Shown here: piece by piece, positions 38,423 through 48,663 of the stretch | Layout: each line of letters opens with the position of its first letter | Position numbering within the stretch: position 1 is the stretch's first letter | NCBI GenBank assembly: GCA_020249505.1 | Contig: JADCFN010000011.1 | Coordinates: 1 to 64,000 of the forward strand | From: Roseomonas sp. | GTDB taxonomy: Bacteria > Pseudomonadota > Alphaproteobacteria > Acetobacterales > Acetobacteraceae | Direction: 5' to 3' | DNA: 64,000 bases | Translations under genes and position numbers: made by a program | Notes under the pieces: model-generated | Seen by the model: the letters and a program-made list of their open reading frames with translations, nothing else | Told to the model about the DNA's origin: nothing | Databases searched by the model: none

Positions 38423-39267
38423 GCGCCAATCTCCTCAAAGAAAGCATCCACCAAGGCGTTGAAGGCGCTCGCGCGTTCGAAATGGCCGGAATGGCCAGCC
38501 TTATGCAGCACGGCATAACGCGCGCCTGGAATGGCACTCGCCATTGCACGCGCGGCGAAGGGCGGCAGCACAATATCTTCCTCACTTGGAATAAACAGCA
38601 GCGGGCATTGCGCAGCGGCGAAGGATTCCGGCGCGCGGTTGCGCCCTGCCTGCAGCCGCGCGCGCACCGCTTCACGATCAAAGCCCTGGGTCAGGCCATA
38701 GACGTGGTTATAGAGGTGATAAAGCGCTGGCTGTTCCGCTGCCATGCGTGCGCCCGCCGCCGGGTTGATATTGCGCTTGAGGCCCGCTTCACGCGCCGCC
38801 GCGCTTTCGTCCTGCCAGGTTTTCAGGCGTGATCGCTCGGGTTCGCGCATCTGGCGCGGGTCGAGTGTGCCGGTGGTGGCACCCAGCACCAACGCCTTCA
38901 CGCGCCCGGGACGCAGCAGCGCATATTCAACGCCGGTCCAGCCACCCATGGATTGGCAAATGATGCGAATATCGCCCAAGCCAAGCTCATCCACCAAGGC
39001 TGCCAGATCGGCGGGATAGGCAGCGGCATCAGGCCCTTCCGCCGGCGCGGTGGAAGGGAAAAAACCGCGATGGGAAAAGGCAACACATGTATAGCGCGGC
39101 GCGAAATGCGCGACCTGCTGCCACCAGGACATGAGATTCCCACCAAGCCCATGCGCGAAGACAATGGCGGGGCCTTGGCCCGTGACTTCATAGCGAATGC
39201 GCGCATCGGGGCGTTCGATCCAGCCGGCGCGGCGCGGCGGGGCGGTGAAATCTGCTGGGCTGGTCAT
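38419..39267 (-). CDS. Alpha/beta hydrolase
   Basis: IRYEVTGQGPAIVFAHGLGGNLMSWWQQV...IICQSMGGWTGVEYAL. Confidence 0.94.
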   Translation of the reverse strand: MTSPADFTAPPRRAGWIERPDARIRYEVTGQGPAIVFAHGLGGNLMSWWQQVAHFAPRYTCVAFSHRGFFPSTAPAEGPDAAAYPADLAALVDELGLGDIRIICQSMGGWTGVEYALLRPGRVKALVLGATTGTLDPRQMREPERSRLKTWQDESAAAREAGLKRNINPAAGARMAAEQPALYHLYNHVYGLTQGFDREAVRARLQAGRNRAPESFAAAQCPLLFIPSEEDIVLPPFAARAMASAIPGARYAVLHKAGHSGHFERASAFNALVDAFFEEIGA

Positions 39268-39385
39268 GCGGGTCTGCTCCCCAAGGCTTCCCCGGCATCA
39301 TGGGCCAAAATGAACGGCCTGTCTTGGGCTGGCGCGGCGGCCAAAGCTTGCTAGGATTCGTCCCGAAAAGCATGAGGAAGCAACC

Positions 39386-41026
39386 ATGGCGCAAGCGGAT
39401 GCCGATACCTTCGATTACGTGATTGTGGGTGCCGGGGCGGCGGGGTCTATCCTTGCCGCGCGGCTGACGGAAGACCCGGAAACCACCGTCTGCGTGCTGG
39501 AAGCGGGCCCGCCCGATACCAACCCCTTCATTCATATTCCTGCTGGCTTCATCAAGGCTTTGGTGAACCCCGACATCACCTGGCAATTCAGCACCGAGCC
39601 CACGGAAAACACCGCCGGGCGACGCGTGAAAACCGTGCAGGGACGCACGCTGGGTGGCGGTTCTTCGATCAATGGCATGATCTATAATCGCGGCCAGCCG
39701 GGGGATCAGGATAGCTGGGCGCAGCGCGGCAATCGCGGCTGGGGTTATGCGGATTGCCTGCCCTATTACAAGCGGAGCGAAAAGCGCCTTGGCTTTGGTG
39801 AGGAACGCCGCGGACGTGATGGCGGTGTGCCGGTGACAGACATGGATTGGTTCAATCCCGTATCGGAAGCCTTCATCGCGGGCTGCGTTGCCGCCGGCAT
39901 TCCGCGCAACCCAGATTACAATAACGGCAATCAGGCTGGCGTTGGCTATTTCCAACGCGCCATTCACCGTGGTCGGCGTATCTCGGCCGCGCGCGGCTTT
40001 CTGCATCCTGCCATGGCGCGCAAGACGCTTGATGTGCGCACTAATGCGCGTGCCTGCGCGATTATTTTGGAAGGCAAGCGCGCGGTTGGCGTGCGCTATT
40101 TGAACCAGCGCGGCGGCGCAGCGCGCGAAGTGCGCGCGCGGCGGGAAGTGATCATCTCCGCCGGCACGGCGAATACCGCGCGGCTTTTGCAAGTTTCCGG
40201 CATTGGTCCGGGCTGGCTATTGCAAAAGCTTGGCGTGCCAGTGCTGCATGAATTGCGTGGTGTGGGTGAGAATTTCCGCGACCATTACGCAACGCGCGTT
40301 GTCATGCGCGCCAAGCCCGGTGTCACTACGCTGAATGAACTGGCGCGCGGCGTGAAGCTGGCGGGCCAAGTGGCGCGCTGGGCGATGGGGCGGCCTTCCA
40401 TCCTCGCCACCGTGCCATCGCATGTCTATGTTTTCTGGAAATCCTTTGAAGGCTTGGATCAGCCCGATCTGCAATGCGTCTTCACGCCGGGGTCCTATGC
40501 TGAAGGCAAAGTCTATGTGCTGGATGATTATCCGGGCGTGACGGCCGGCGCTTGGCAGCATCGGCCGGAGAGCGTTGGCTGGGTGCGCGCGAAGACCGCC
40601 GATGTGTTTGATGATCCCGAAATCCAGCCGAATTATTTGTCTGATCCCATGGATCGGCGTGTACATCTGGGGGGCATTCGGCTGATCCGGCGCTTGCTCA
40701 ATACGCCCGAACTCAGCCCCTTCCTGGAAGCGGAAACCCTGCCCGGCCCCCATATCGATTCCGATGATGAGCTAATGGATTTCGCGAGGCGCAATGGTTC
40801 CACCACCTATCATTTGATCGGCACGGCACGCATGGGCCCCAATACAGACCCGACCGCGGTGGTGGATGATCGGCTGCGCGTGCATGGGCTGGAAGGCTTG
40901 CGCGTGGTGGATGCCTCCGTGATGCCGAACATGACCTCGGCCAATACCTACGCCACCACTATGATGATCGCGGAAAAGGCATCGGATTTCATTCGCGGCC
41001 GTCCGCCCTTGGAGCCGATGTTGTAA
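39386..41026 (+). CDS. GMC family oxidoreductase (choline dehydrogenase-like)
   Basis: DYVIVGAGAAGSILAARLTEDPETTVCVLEAGP...GRTLGGGSSINGMIYNRG...TYHLIGTARMG. Confidence 0.96.
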   Translation: MAQADADTFDYVIVGAGAAGSILAARLTEDPETTVCVLEAGPPDTNPFIHIPAGFIKALVNPDITWQFSTEPTENTAGRRVKTVQGRTLGGGSSINGMIYNRGQPGDQDSWAQRGNRGWGYADCLPYYKRSEKRLGFGEERRGRDGGVPVTDMDWFNPVSEAFIAGCVAAGIPRNPDYNNGNQAGVGYFQRAIHRGRRISAARGFLHPAMARKTLDVRTNARACAIILEGKRAVGVRYLNQRGGAAREVRARREVIISAGTANTARLLQVSGIGPGWLLQKLGVPVLHELRGVGENFRDHYATRVVMRAKPGVTTLNELARGVKLAGQVARWAMGRPSILATVPSHVYVFWKSFEGLDQPDLQCVFTPGSYAEGKVYVLDDYPGVTAGAWQHRPESVGWVRAKTADVFDDPEIQPNYLSDPMDRRVHLGGIRLIRRLLNTPELSPFLEAETLPGPHIDSDDELMDFARRNGSTTYHLIGTARMGPNTDPTAVVDDRLRVHGLEGLRVVDASVMPNMTSANTYATTMMIAEKASDFIRGRPPLEPML

Positions 41027-41044
41027 AATCGGGAGGAAATAACA

Positions 41045-42181
41045 ATGGAATTGCCGCTGCACGGCATGCGCGTGATTGAAGTGGGTCAGGCTTTGGCGGG
41101 CCCCCTCGCCGGCGTCATCATGGCCGATATGGGTGCCGATGTGATCAAGGTGGAAAAGCCCGATGGTGGCGATGATGCGCGCGCCTGGGGTCCTCCCTTC
41201 GGGCCGGATGGTGAAACCTCGCTCTATTTCCACGGGCAGAATCGCAACAAGCGTTCCATCACGCTTGATCTGAAAAAGCCCGAGGATGTCGAAGCCCTGC
41301 ACAAGCTGGTGGAGACCGCTGATGTGCTGATCCAGAATCTGCGCCCTGGCGTGGTGGATGAAATCGGCATCGGGCCGGAAGCGATGCTCAAGCGCCATCC
41401 GCGTTTGGTTTATTGTTCGATCTGGGCTTTTGGCCATGAAGGGCCGATGCGGTTAAAACCCGGCTTTGATCCGCTGCTGCAAGCCTATGGCGCCATGATG
41501 TCTGTCACGGGCCGGCCAGAAGACCCGCCGACTTTTTGCGGCGCTTCCATCAATGACAAGGCGACGGGTATGTTCTGCGTAATTGGCGCCTTGGCGGCAC
41601 TCCGTCAGCGCGATCGCACCGGCAAGGGCAGCCTGGTGGATACATCACTGTTTGAAACCGCAGTTCATTGGGTGGAAGGCCATGTGAATAATCACGTGGC
41701 GAGTGGCGATATCCCAAAGCGCCACGGCACGGGTGGCGCGGTAATTGTGCCCTATCAGGTGTTTGATACCGCTGATCGGCCGCTTTGCCTTGCGGCCGGT
41801 AATGATCGGCTTTGGGCGCGCTGCGCCAAGGTTTTGGGGCATCCGGAATGGGCAAGCGATGTGCGTTTCGCGACCGGCCCCGCCCGTGTGCGCAACAAGG
41901 CAGCACTTTCGCCTTTGATTGCGGATGCGCTGCGCCTGCAGCCGCGCGATCATTGGCTGGCCGCGCTGGAAGCTGCTGGTGTGCCGAGCGGCCCGGTAAA
42001 TGACATTGCGGAGCTTGCGGCGAGCCCGCAATTCGCTGCCATGAACATGATGCAGGCCCTGCCGGAAGGCGGCCCGAGCGTGGTTGGTTTGCCGATTTCC
42101 TTCAATCGTCGCCGGCCTTTGTCGCGCCGCCCAGCGCCACGCATCGGCCAGCATAATCAGGAGATTTTGGGCCGCCCCTGA
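41045..42181 (+). CDS. CaiB/BaiF family CoA transferase
   Basis: MRVIEVGQALAGPLAGVIMADMGADVIKVEKPDGGDDARAWGPPFG...LNKRSITLDLKKPE-type motif. Confidence 0.96.
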   Translation: MELPLHGMRVIEVGQALAGPLAGVIMADMGADVIKVEKPDGGDDARAWGPPFGPDGETSLYFHGQNRNKRSITLDLKKPEDVEALHKLVETADVLIQNLRPGVVDEIGIGPEAMLKRHPRLVYCSIWAFGHEGPMRLKPGFDPLLQAYGAMMSVTGRPEDPPTFCGASINDKATGMFCVIGALAALRQRDRTGKGSLVDTSLFETAVHWVEGHVNNHVASGDIPKRHGTGGAVIVPYQVFDTADRPLCLAAGNDRLWARCAKVLGHPEWASDVRFATGPARVRNKAALSPLIADALRLQPRDHWLAALEAAGVPSGPVNDIAELAASPQFAAMNMMQALPEGGPSVVGLPISFNRRRPLSRRPAPRIGQHNQEILGRP

Positions 42182-42255
42182 CGCAGCCCAAACACCCTGG
42201 ACTCTAAGGGGGGTCCGCGATACCAGCCTTGCAACAAGCAAAGGCGGAGTCCCCC

Positions 42256-43071
42256 ATGCCCCTTCCCAGCCGTTACTGGCAAGACCTCACCTGGCCGGAT
42301 TTCCGCGCCCTTCCCGCCAATACCGTCGCGGTTTTGCCCGTCGGTGCTATTGAACAACACGGGCCGCATCTGCCGGTGGCGGTGGATACCGCAATCAATC
42401 AGGGCATTGTCGCGCGCACGCTGAAAGTCATTCCGGATGATCTGCCGGTGCTGATGCTGCCAACGCAAGCCGTGGCGCTTTCGGTGGAGCATTTGCGCTT
42501 CCCCGGCACCATCACCACCAGCGCGGAAACCTTGATGGCGCTGGTCTGCGATATCGGCGCATCGGTCGCGCGCGCGGGCGTGAAACGGCTGGTGTTTTTG
42601 AATAGCCATGGCGGCAATGTCTCGGCGCTTGATATCGCTGCGCGGCGGTTGCGCATCCAGCACGGGCTTTTCGTGGTGAATGCCATGTGGGCGCGCATGG
42701 GCAAACCTGACGCGTTGCGAGACCCTGTGGAAGCGCGTTTCGGCATTCATGCCGGGCGCGATGAAACGGCGGTGATGCTGGCGCTGCGGCCTGATCTGGT
42801 ACGCATGGATAAGGCGCGGAATTTCGTCAGCCGCTGGCAGAGCGTTTCCGTTGATACGCCTAGCCTGGCGCCTGATGCCGGCGCACCACTGGCCTGGCAG
42901 GCGCAGGATCTTGGGCCTGCCGGCGCTGTCGGTAATGCTTCGGCCGCCACGGTTGAAATTGGCGAAGCGCTGCTGGATCACGCCGCGCAACGCATGGCAG
43001 CACTTTGGCAGCAGGTTGCCGGCATGGATGTTTCCATGTGGCTCGATGGAGAACCCAATCCCGATGCCTGA
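42256..43071 (+). CDS. Creatininase family protein
   Basis: VAVLPVGAIEQHGPHLPVAVDT...FLNSHGGNVSALDIAARRL...GIHAGRDETAVMLAL. Confidence 0.95.
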   Translation: MPLPSRYWQDLTWPDFRALPANTVAVLPVGAIEQHGPHLPVAVDTAINQGIVARTLKVIPDDLPVLMLPTQAVALSVEHLRFPGTITTSAETLMALVCDIGASVARAGVKRLVFLNSHGGNVSALDIAARRLRIQHGLFVVNAMWARMGKPDALRDPVEARFGIHAGRDETAVMLALRPDLVRMDKARNFVSRWQSVSVDTPSLAPDAGAPLAWQAQDLGPAGAVGNASAATVEIGEALLDHAAQRMAALWQQVAGMDVSMWLDGEPNPDA

Positions 43072-44425
43072 TATTGATGCCTTCACCGCCGAACTGGCCG
43101 GGGTTGAACAATCCACCGATGCGGCGCTGCTGCGCCAGAAAAGCCGCGACTTCTACTGGTATAGCCCCATCCTGAAGCGCCAATTGGATGGCAAGCGCGC
43201 CGATATCTGGCTGCGCCCGCAGAACGAAGATGAAGTGATGCGCATCCTGAACGCTGCGCGCCGCCATGGCGTGCCGATCACGGTGCGCGGTGGGGCGACG
43301 GGCAATTACGGTCAATGCGTGCCGCTGAATGCTGGCGCGGTATTGGATACCACGGCGATGACAGCACCCATCGCGCTGAAGGATGGCGTGCTGGAAGCCG
43401 AAGCCGGCGCGCGCATGATTGATCTTGACCTTTGGGCGCGTGAACGCGGGTGGGAGCTGCGGCTTTGGCCCAGCACCAAACGCACCGCGACCATTGCGGG
43501 TTTTGTCGCTGGTGGCGGTGCGGGCGTTGGCGGCATCAGCCATGGCACCATGCGCGAACGCGGCAATTTGCTCGGTGTGCGTGTCGCGACATTACAAGAC
43601 CCGTCAGCGCTGCTTGATCTGGAAGGTGATGCGGCTAATCCGGTTAATCGCACCTATGGCACCACGGGCGTGATTACGCGGGTGCGGCTGCCGCTGACGC
43701 CGGCGCAGGATTGGCGCGATATTGCGGTGGTGTTTTCGGATTTCGCGGCTGCGGGGCGGTTTGCACTGGCGCTCGCTTTCGCTGATGGCATCGCCAAGAA
43801 AATGTGTGCCGTGTTTGATGCGCGCCTGCCGCCCTTCTTCCGTGCCATCGCGGATGTAGTGCCCGCCGATCATGCCTTAGCTTTGGTGATGGTGGCACCT
43901 TCTGGCCTGGTTGCACTGCGCGATATGGCGCGCGAACATGGCGGGCGGATTGTCGCGGATCAGGATACGGTGGCTGCAGAACGCGACCCGGAAGCAACGC
44001 CTTTCTATGAGTATTGCTGGAACCACACCACGCTGCAGGTGCTGAAGCGCGATCGTGGCGTGACTTATCTGCAATGCCGCTTCCCTTTTGAAGGTACTTT
44101 GGAATCGGTCGAGAAAGTGCGCGCTGCCTTCCCGGATGAGGTTTGGATGCACACGGAATGCGTGCGCTTTGGCGGGCGCACCACCATGACCGCCCTGCCT
44201 GTCATTCGCTGGAAGGATGATGCGCGGCTTGCTGAAATCATGGCCGGTTTTGAAGCGGCGGGCGCGGGCATTGCCAATCCGCATGTCTTCACCATTGAAG
44301 AAGGCTCCGGCTATCGCCGCGTGCCTGGCGATCAACTTGGCTTTAAGCGCCGCGTTGATCCGCTGGGGCTGTTCAATCCCGGCAAAATGAAAAGCTTCGA
44401 TGAACCAGAAAGTGACGCCGCATGA
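43064..44425 (+). CDS. FAD-binding oxidoreductase (GlcD/PCMH type), tandem paralog 1
   Basis: VPITVRGGATGNYGQCVPLNAGAVLD...PSTKRTATIAGFVAGGGAGVGG; C-terminal DPLGLFNPGKM. Confidence 0.94.
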   Translation: MPDIDAFTAELAGVEQSTDAALLRQKSRDFYWYSPILKRQLDGKRADIWLRPQNEDEVMRILNAARRHGVPITVRGGATGNYGQCVPLNAGAVLDTTAMTAPIALKDGVLEAEAGARMIDLDLWARERGWELRLWPSTKRTATIAGFVAGGGAGVGGISHGTMRERGNLLGVRVATLQDPSALLDLEGDAANPVNRTYGTTGVITRVRLPLTPAQDWRDIAVVFSDFAAAGRFALALAFADGIAKKMCAVFDARLPPFFRAIADVVPADHALALVMVAPSGLVALRDMAREHGGRIVADQDTVAAERDPEATPFYEYCWNHTTLQVLKRDRGVTYLQCRFPFEGTLESVEKVRAAFPDEVWMHTECVRFGGRTTMTALPVIRWKDDARLAEIMAGFEAAGAGIANPHVFTIEEGSGYRRVPGDQLGFKRRVDPLGLFNPGKMKSFDEPESDAA

Positions 44426-45843
44426 CGCATGATGTTGCTGGCCTGATGGCCGCGCTGCCTGATATCCATTGGGTGACGGATGCCGCGCTGGTACGCCAAC
44501 GCAGCCGGGATTTCTTCTGGTATAGCCCCGTGCTGAAGCGCCAATTGAATGGCGTGAGCGCGGATGTGGTGGCCGAAGCGCGTGATGAGGCTGATGTGGT
44601 GCGCATTCTTGCGGCCTGCCATGCGCGGCGCATTCCGGTGACGCCACGCGGGGCCGGCACCGGCAATTACGGCCAGGCCATGCCGCTGCAGGGCGGCGTG
44701 GTGTTGGATGTATCGGCGCTTGATAAGCTGCTTTGGGCCAAGCCCGGCATCATGCGCGCGCAAGCCGGCGCCAAGCTAATCGCCTTGGACGAACAAACGC
44801 GCCAGCAAGTGGGCGGCGAATTGCGCTTTCATCCTTCCACCAAACGCACCGCGACCATCGCGGGCTTTGTCGCGGGCGGTTCCGCGGGTGCCGGTTCCTG
44901 CATGTGGGGGTCCTTCCGGGAGCCTGGCAATGTGCTCGGGCTACGCGTGGTCACTATGGAAGCCACGCCGCGTATTCTGGAATTGCGTGGCGGGGAGATT
45001 GAAAAAGCCAATCACGCCTATGGCACGAATGGCATCATCACGGAGGTCGAGATGCCCCTCGCCCCCGCCTATGATTGGGTGGATGTGATGATGGCCTTCC
45101 CAAGCTTCATGGAAGCCGCACGTTTTGCGGAAGCTGTCACGCTCGCTGATGGCATTGTGAAAAAGCTTGCGACAGTGGTCGCCGCGCCCGCGCCGCAGCA
45201 ATATTTCCGCCATTTCGAAGGGCGCATTCCTTCGGGCATGAGTGTTGCGCTGCTGATGATCGCAGCCCCCTTCCTGGAAGCTTTTGAAGCGCTGAAGGCC
45301 AAGCATGGCGCGACGCAGGCGGAGATTTATCGCTGCCCCACGGAAGAAGCGGCAGTGCCACTTTACGAACATTCCTGGAACCACACCACGCTGCAGGCGC
45401 TGAAGATTGATCGCGGCATTACCTATCTGCAAACGCTGTTCCCGCCGCCAGGCCACATGGCTTTGGTGGAGAAAATGGAAGCGCTGTTCGGTGATGAAGT
45501 ACCGATGCATCTGGAATTTGTGCGCTTCGGTGGGCATGTCACCTGCTTCGGCCTGCAATTGGTGCGCTACACCAGCGAAGAACGCTTGGCCGAGATTATT
45601 CGCATCCATGAAGTCAATGCCTGCCCGGTCTTCAACCCGCATGCGTTTTCGCTTGAAGAAGGCGGCATGAAGCGCGTGGATGCGCGGCAATTGGCCTTCA
45701 AGAAGGAAGCCGATCCGCTCGGCCTGCTCAATCCCGGCAAGATGCTCGCCTGGGATGATCCGGAATGGTCGCCCGATCGTCCGCGCACGCATTACATGTA
45801 TGGCGACCCGGATGCGCCGGAAATTGAGGAAAAGCTGGAATAG
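44422..45843 (+). CDS. FAD-binding oxidoreductase (GlcD/PCMH type), tandem paralog 2
   Basis: IPVTPRGAGTGNYGQAMPLQGGVVLD...PSTKRTATIAGFVAGGSAGAGS; C-terminal DPLGLLNPGKM. Confidence 0.94.
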   Translation: MTHDVAGLMAALPDIHWVTDAALVRQRSRDFFWYSPVLKRQLNGVSADVVAEARDEADVVRILAACHARRIPVTPRGAGTGNYGQAMPLQGGVVLDVSALDKLLWAKPGIMRAQAGAKLIALDEQTRQQVGGELRFHPSTKRTATIAGFVAGGSAGAGSCMWGSFREPGNVLGLRVVTMEATPRILELRGGEIEKANHAYGTNGIITEVEMPLAPAYDWVDVMMAFPSFMEAARFAEAVTLADGIVKKLATVVAAPAPQQYFRHFEGRIPSGMSVALLMIAAPFLEAFEALKAKHGATQAEIYRCPTEEAAVPLYEHSWNHTTLQALKIDRGITYLQTLFPPPGHMALVEKMEALFGDEVPMHLEFVRFGGHVTCFGLQLVRYTSEERLAEIIRIHEVNACPVFNPHAFSLEEGGMKRVDARQLAFKKEADPLGLLNPGKMLAWDDPEWSPDRPRTHYMYGDPDAPEIEEKLE

Positions 45844-45852
45844 GACATCGCC

Positions 45853-46434
45853 ATGCGGGTGCTGCTGATCCATTGCCATCCGCGGGCTGAGAGTTTTTCG
45901 GCAGCACTCCGCGACACAGCGCGACAAGCGCTGGAAGCCGCCGGGCATCACGTGGAATGCCGTGATCTTTACGCGGAGGGCTTCGTGCCCGCGCTGAGTG
46001 ATGCCGAGCATCGCGACTATCTGGACCCTGCAAGCCATCCGCCGGATGTCGCGGATCATGTCGCTTCGCTTCAACAAGCTGAGGCGCTACTGCTGGTCTA
46101 TCCCACCTGGTGGTATGGGCTGCCGGCCATGCTGAAGGGCTGGTTTGATCGAATCTGGGCGCCGGGCGTTGCCTTCAAGCTTGGCGAAGGCGCGATTGAA
46201 CCGCTGCTGACCAATATCAAGCGCATCGGCGTGGTGACGACCTATGGCTCACCCTTGTGGTTGTTATGGGTGATTGGCTGGCCGGACAAGAAACTCATCA
46301 ATCGCGGCCTCAGGCGATTGTGCGCGCGCGGGTGCAGCGTAGAATGGCTGATGCTGACACGGATGGATCAGCGCACCGCACCGCAACGCGCGGCGTTTCT
46401 GGCAAAGGTGAAGGCGCGGCTTGGCCGGTGGTAG
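45853..46434 (+). CDS. NAD(P)H-dependent oxidoreductase, flavodoxin-like fold (MdaB/KefF type)
   Basis: MRVLLIHCHPRAESFSAALRDTARQALEAAGH...LLVYPTWWYGLPAMLKGWFDRIWAPGVAF. Confidence 0.94.
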   Translation: MRVLLIHCHPRAESFSAALRDTARQALEAAGHHVECRDLYAEGFVPALSDAEHRDYLDPASHPPDVADHVASLQQAEALLLVYPTWWYGLPAMLKGWFDRIWAPGVAFKLGEGAIEPLLTNIKRIGVVTTYGSPLWLLWVIGWPDKKLINRGLRRLCARGCSVEWLMLTRMDQRTAPQRAAFLAKVKARLGRW

Positions 46435-46480
46435 AGCATTTTCAAGCCAAGTGAGCTCACTTGGCGACTCGGAAAATACG
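46434..46480. repeat. Dispersed palindromic element copy B, containing a perfect 20-bp palindrome at 46446-46465
   Basis: GAGCATTTTCAAGCCAAGTGAGCTCACTTGGCGACTCGGAAAATACG; the reverse complement aligns with 9977-10022. Confidence 0.8.
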
Positions 46481-46489
46481 ATCAAAAAA

Positions 46490-47833
46490 TTACTCGAATA
46501 GATGATCCAATTCCCGCCAATCCGGCACTTCCGCATCCAGCACTTTGCCATGGCGCAGCACAATCCGATCCGCTTGGGGGCGTGACAGAAATTCAGTCAT
46601 GTGGCGCGCGCGGAAGAGGATAAGATCAGCCGGCGCACCGGGGCGGATCATGCCCGCCCCTTGCAGCCCCATCGCCGCGGCAGGGCGCGCACCGACGGAA
46701 AGCGGCCAGTCACCATAGGGGTGATCCAGATGCAGGATGCGCGTCGCTTCGCGTATCACCTCCACCATATCCAAATCGCCATAGGCATAGAAAGGATCAC
46801 GCGTATTGTCTGACGCAAGCGAAACAGACACGCCACCCGCCTGCATTTCATGCACCAGCGTCACACCGCGCCAGCGTGGCGTGCGCCCCGGCTCCCGGTC
46901 CTGCAGATACATATTGCACATGGGCAGCACCACAATCGAAACGCCCGCTTCGGCGCAAGCCTTGATTGTTTCCAGTGCGAATTCATCTGTCTGGCGCGAA
47001 AGGGAACAGCAATGGCCGCATTGGATGCGCCCCTTGAAGCCGCGGCGCATCGCCGTCAGCGCAATTTCGCGCAAGGCGCGCGCGCCGGTTTCCCCGCTTT
47101 CATCCACATGCAAATCCAGATCAAGCCCGCGCGCTTCGGCAAGCGCGAAGAAATGATCCAGCATGGCGTGGAACTCAGGCGGAATATCATCATGAATGCC
47201 ACCGGAAAGCCGCGTCACCATGCCCAAGACACCGCCCGATTCAGCAACGATATCGGCAAGCTGCGTGCCCTCTTCCCCGGCAAAGCGATCAAGCGGCGCG
47301 ATGGAGGAAGCCTGCAAGGTGATGCGCCCCGCCCAATCATCACGCAGCTGGCGGAACATACGCCAGGCCTTGGGCGCATGGGGCATGTAGCTATCCAGAT
47401 GGGTGCGCACCGCAACCGTGCCATGGGCGTAAGCGGCACGCAGCGCGAATTCAGCGCGTGCACGCATATCGGCTTCAGACCAATTCACATCGCGATCCGC
47501 CATCACGGTAGTAAGCGCACCGAAGAAGCTGCCATCCGGATTGGCGGCGCGTTGCCAGATATGGCCCTTATCCAAATGGGTATGCGCATCCAGCATGCCG
47601 GGCCATACCTGCCCACCATCCAGGGAAACCCCATCCGGCGCAGAGCCAAGCGGCGCGATGGCGGCGATGCGCCCCTGTTCAATGCGCAGATCAAACCGCG
47701 CGATGCCATCACGGTCCAAGGGTAGCGGCCCGGCGCCTTCCAGCACCGCAGCCGGGGCGCGGACATCACGCAGCCAAAAATCGTTGCCCACGCCGGTCAA
47801 GGCCGCGCGGGTTATTGCCATGGCGCTGCTCAT
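46490..47833 (-). CDS. Cytosine deaminase-like amidohydrolase
   Basis: VWPGMLDAHTHLDKGHIWQRA...DLHVDESGETGARALREIA...QCGHCCSLS...VSLASDNTRDPFYAYGDLDMVEV. Confidence 0.9.
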   Translation of the reverse strand: MSSAMAITRAALTGVGNDFWLRDVRAPAAVLEGAGPLPLDRDGIARFDLRIEQGRIAAIAPLGSAPDGVSLDGGQVWPGMLDAHTHLDKGHIWQRAANPDGSFFGALTTVMADRDVNWSEADMRARAEFALRAAYAHGTVAVRTHLDSYMPHAPKAWRMFRQLRDDWAGRITLQASSIAPLDRFAGEEGTQLADIVAESGGVLGMVTRLSGGIHDDIPPEFHAMLDHFFALAEARGLDLDLHVDESGETGARALREIALTAMRRGFKGRIQCGHCCSLSRQTDEFALETIKACAEAGVSIVVLPMCNMYLQDREPGRTPRWRGVTLVHEMQAGGVSVSLASDNTRDPFYAYGDLDMVEVIREATRILHLDHPYGDWPLSVGARPAAAMGLQGAGMIRPGAPADLILFRARHMTEFLSRPQADRIVLRHGKVLDAEVPDWRELDHLFE

Positions 47834-48663
47834 CGCCGATCCCCCCTGCCCATCGCGCTTTCATGCCAATGGCGCAGCAGCAAATGCGTGAGCAAGCTGA
47901 GCGCCAGGAAAATCGCAATCCCCGTGGTGGAAACCAGCACAAGTGCGGCGAACATACGCGGGATTTGCAACTGATACCCTGCTTCCAGAATGCGATAAGC
48001 CAATCCCGAAGCACTGCCCCCCGTGCCCGCGACAAACTCCGCAACAATGGCGCCAATCAGCGCAAGCCCGCCGGAAATGCGCAACCCCGCGAGGAAGTAA
48101 GGGAGCGCAGATGGCAGCAGCAGGCGCGTCAATACCTGCCACCGAGAAGCACGATACAGCTTGAACAAATCCTTCAAATTATGGTCGGCTGAGTTCAAGC
48201 CGACGGTCGTATTCGACAGGATCGGAAAGAAGGCGACAATCCAGGCGCAAATCAGCAGGGAAATGGCGATATCATCCACCCAAATGATGATCAGCGGCGC
48301 AATCGCCACAATGGGGGTGACTTGCAGGATGACCGCGAAGGGAAATAGCGACAATTCAATGATGCGCGATTGCGCAAAAAGAATGGCCAGCACCAGCCCC
48401 AAAATCGCTGCAACCGAAAGTGCAAGGAAGGTGATCTTCAGCGTGATCAGCAGCGATACTGAAAGCGATCCCCAATCGCGCAGCAACGTCTGCCAAATCG
48501 CAATCGGCCCTGGCAGGATATAGGGCGGGATTTCGCGCACCCGCACCATCATCTCCCACCCGCCCAGGAACAGCAGCGCGAGCAGCGTGGGCGCCAAAAT
48601 GCGCAGCCAGGGGCCTTCCATGAAGCCACCGGTCGCGGGTGATGCTGCCGTGCTTTCACTCAT
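47830..48663 (-). CDS. ABC transporter permease (SsuC/TauC/ThiX type)
   Basis: GGWEMMVRVREIPPYILPGPIAIWQTLL...LPSALPYFLAGLRISGGLALIGAIVAEF. Confidence 0.94.
   Translation of the reverse strand: MSESTAASPATGGFMEGPWLRILAPTLLALLFLGGWEMMVRVREIPPYILPGPIAIWQTLLRDWGSLSVSLLITLKITFLALSVAAILGLVLAILFAQSRIIELSLFPFAVILQVTPIVAIAPLIIIWVDDIAISLLICAWIVAFFPILSNTTVGLNSADHNLKDLFKLYRASRWQVLTRLLLPSALPYFLAGLRISGGLALIGAIVAEFVAGTGGSASGLAYRILEAGYQLQIPRMFAALVLVSTTGIAIFLALSLLTHLLLRHWHESAMGRGDRR

Noticed and set aside
44941-46077. 378-aa minus-strand ORF over the second FAD oxidase
   Set aside because: Shadow ORF of a confident PCMH-type oxidase.
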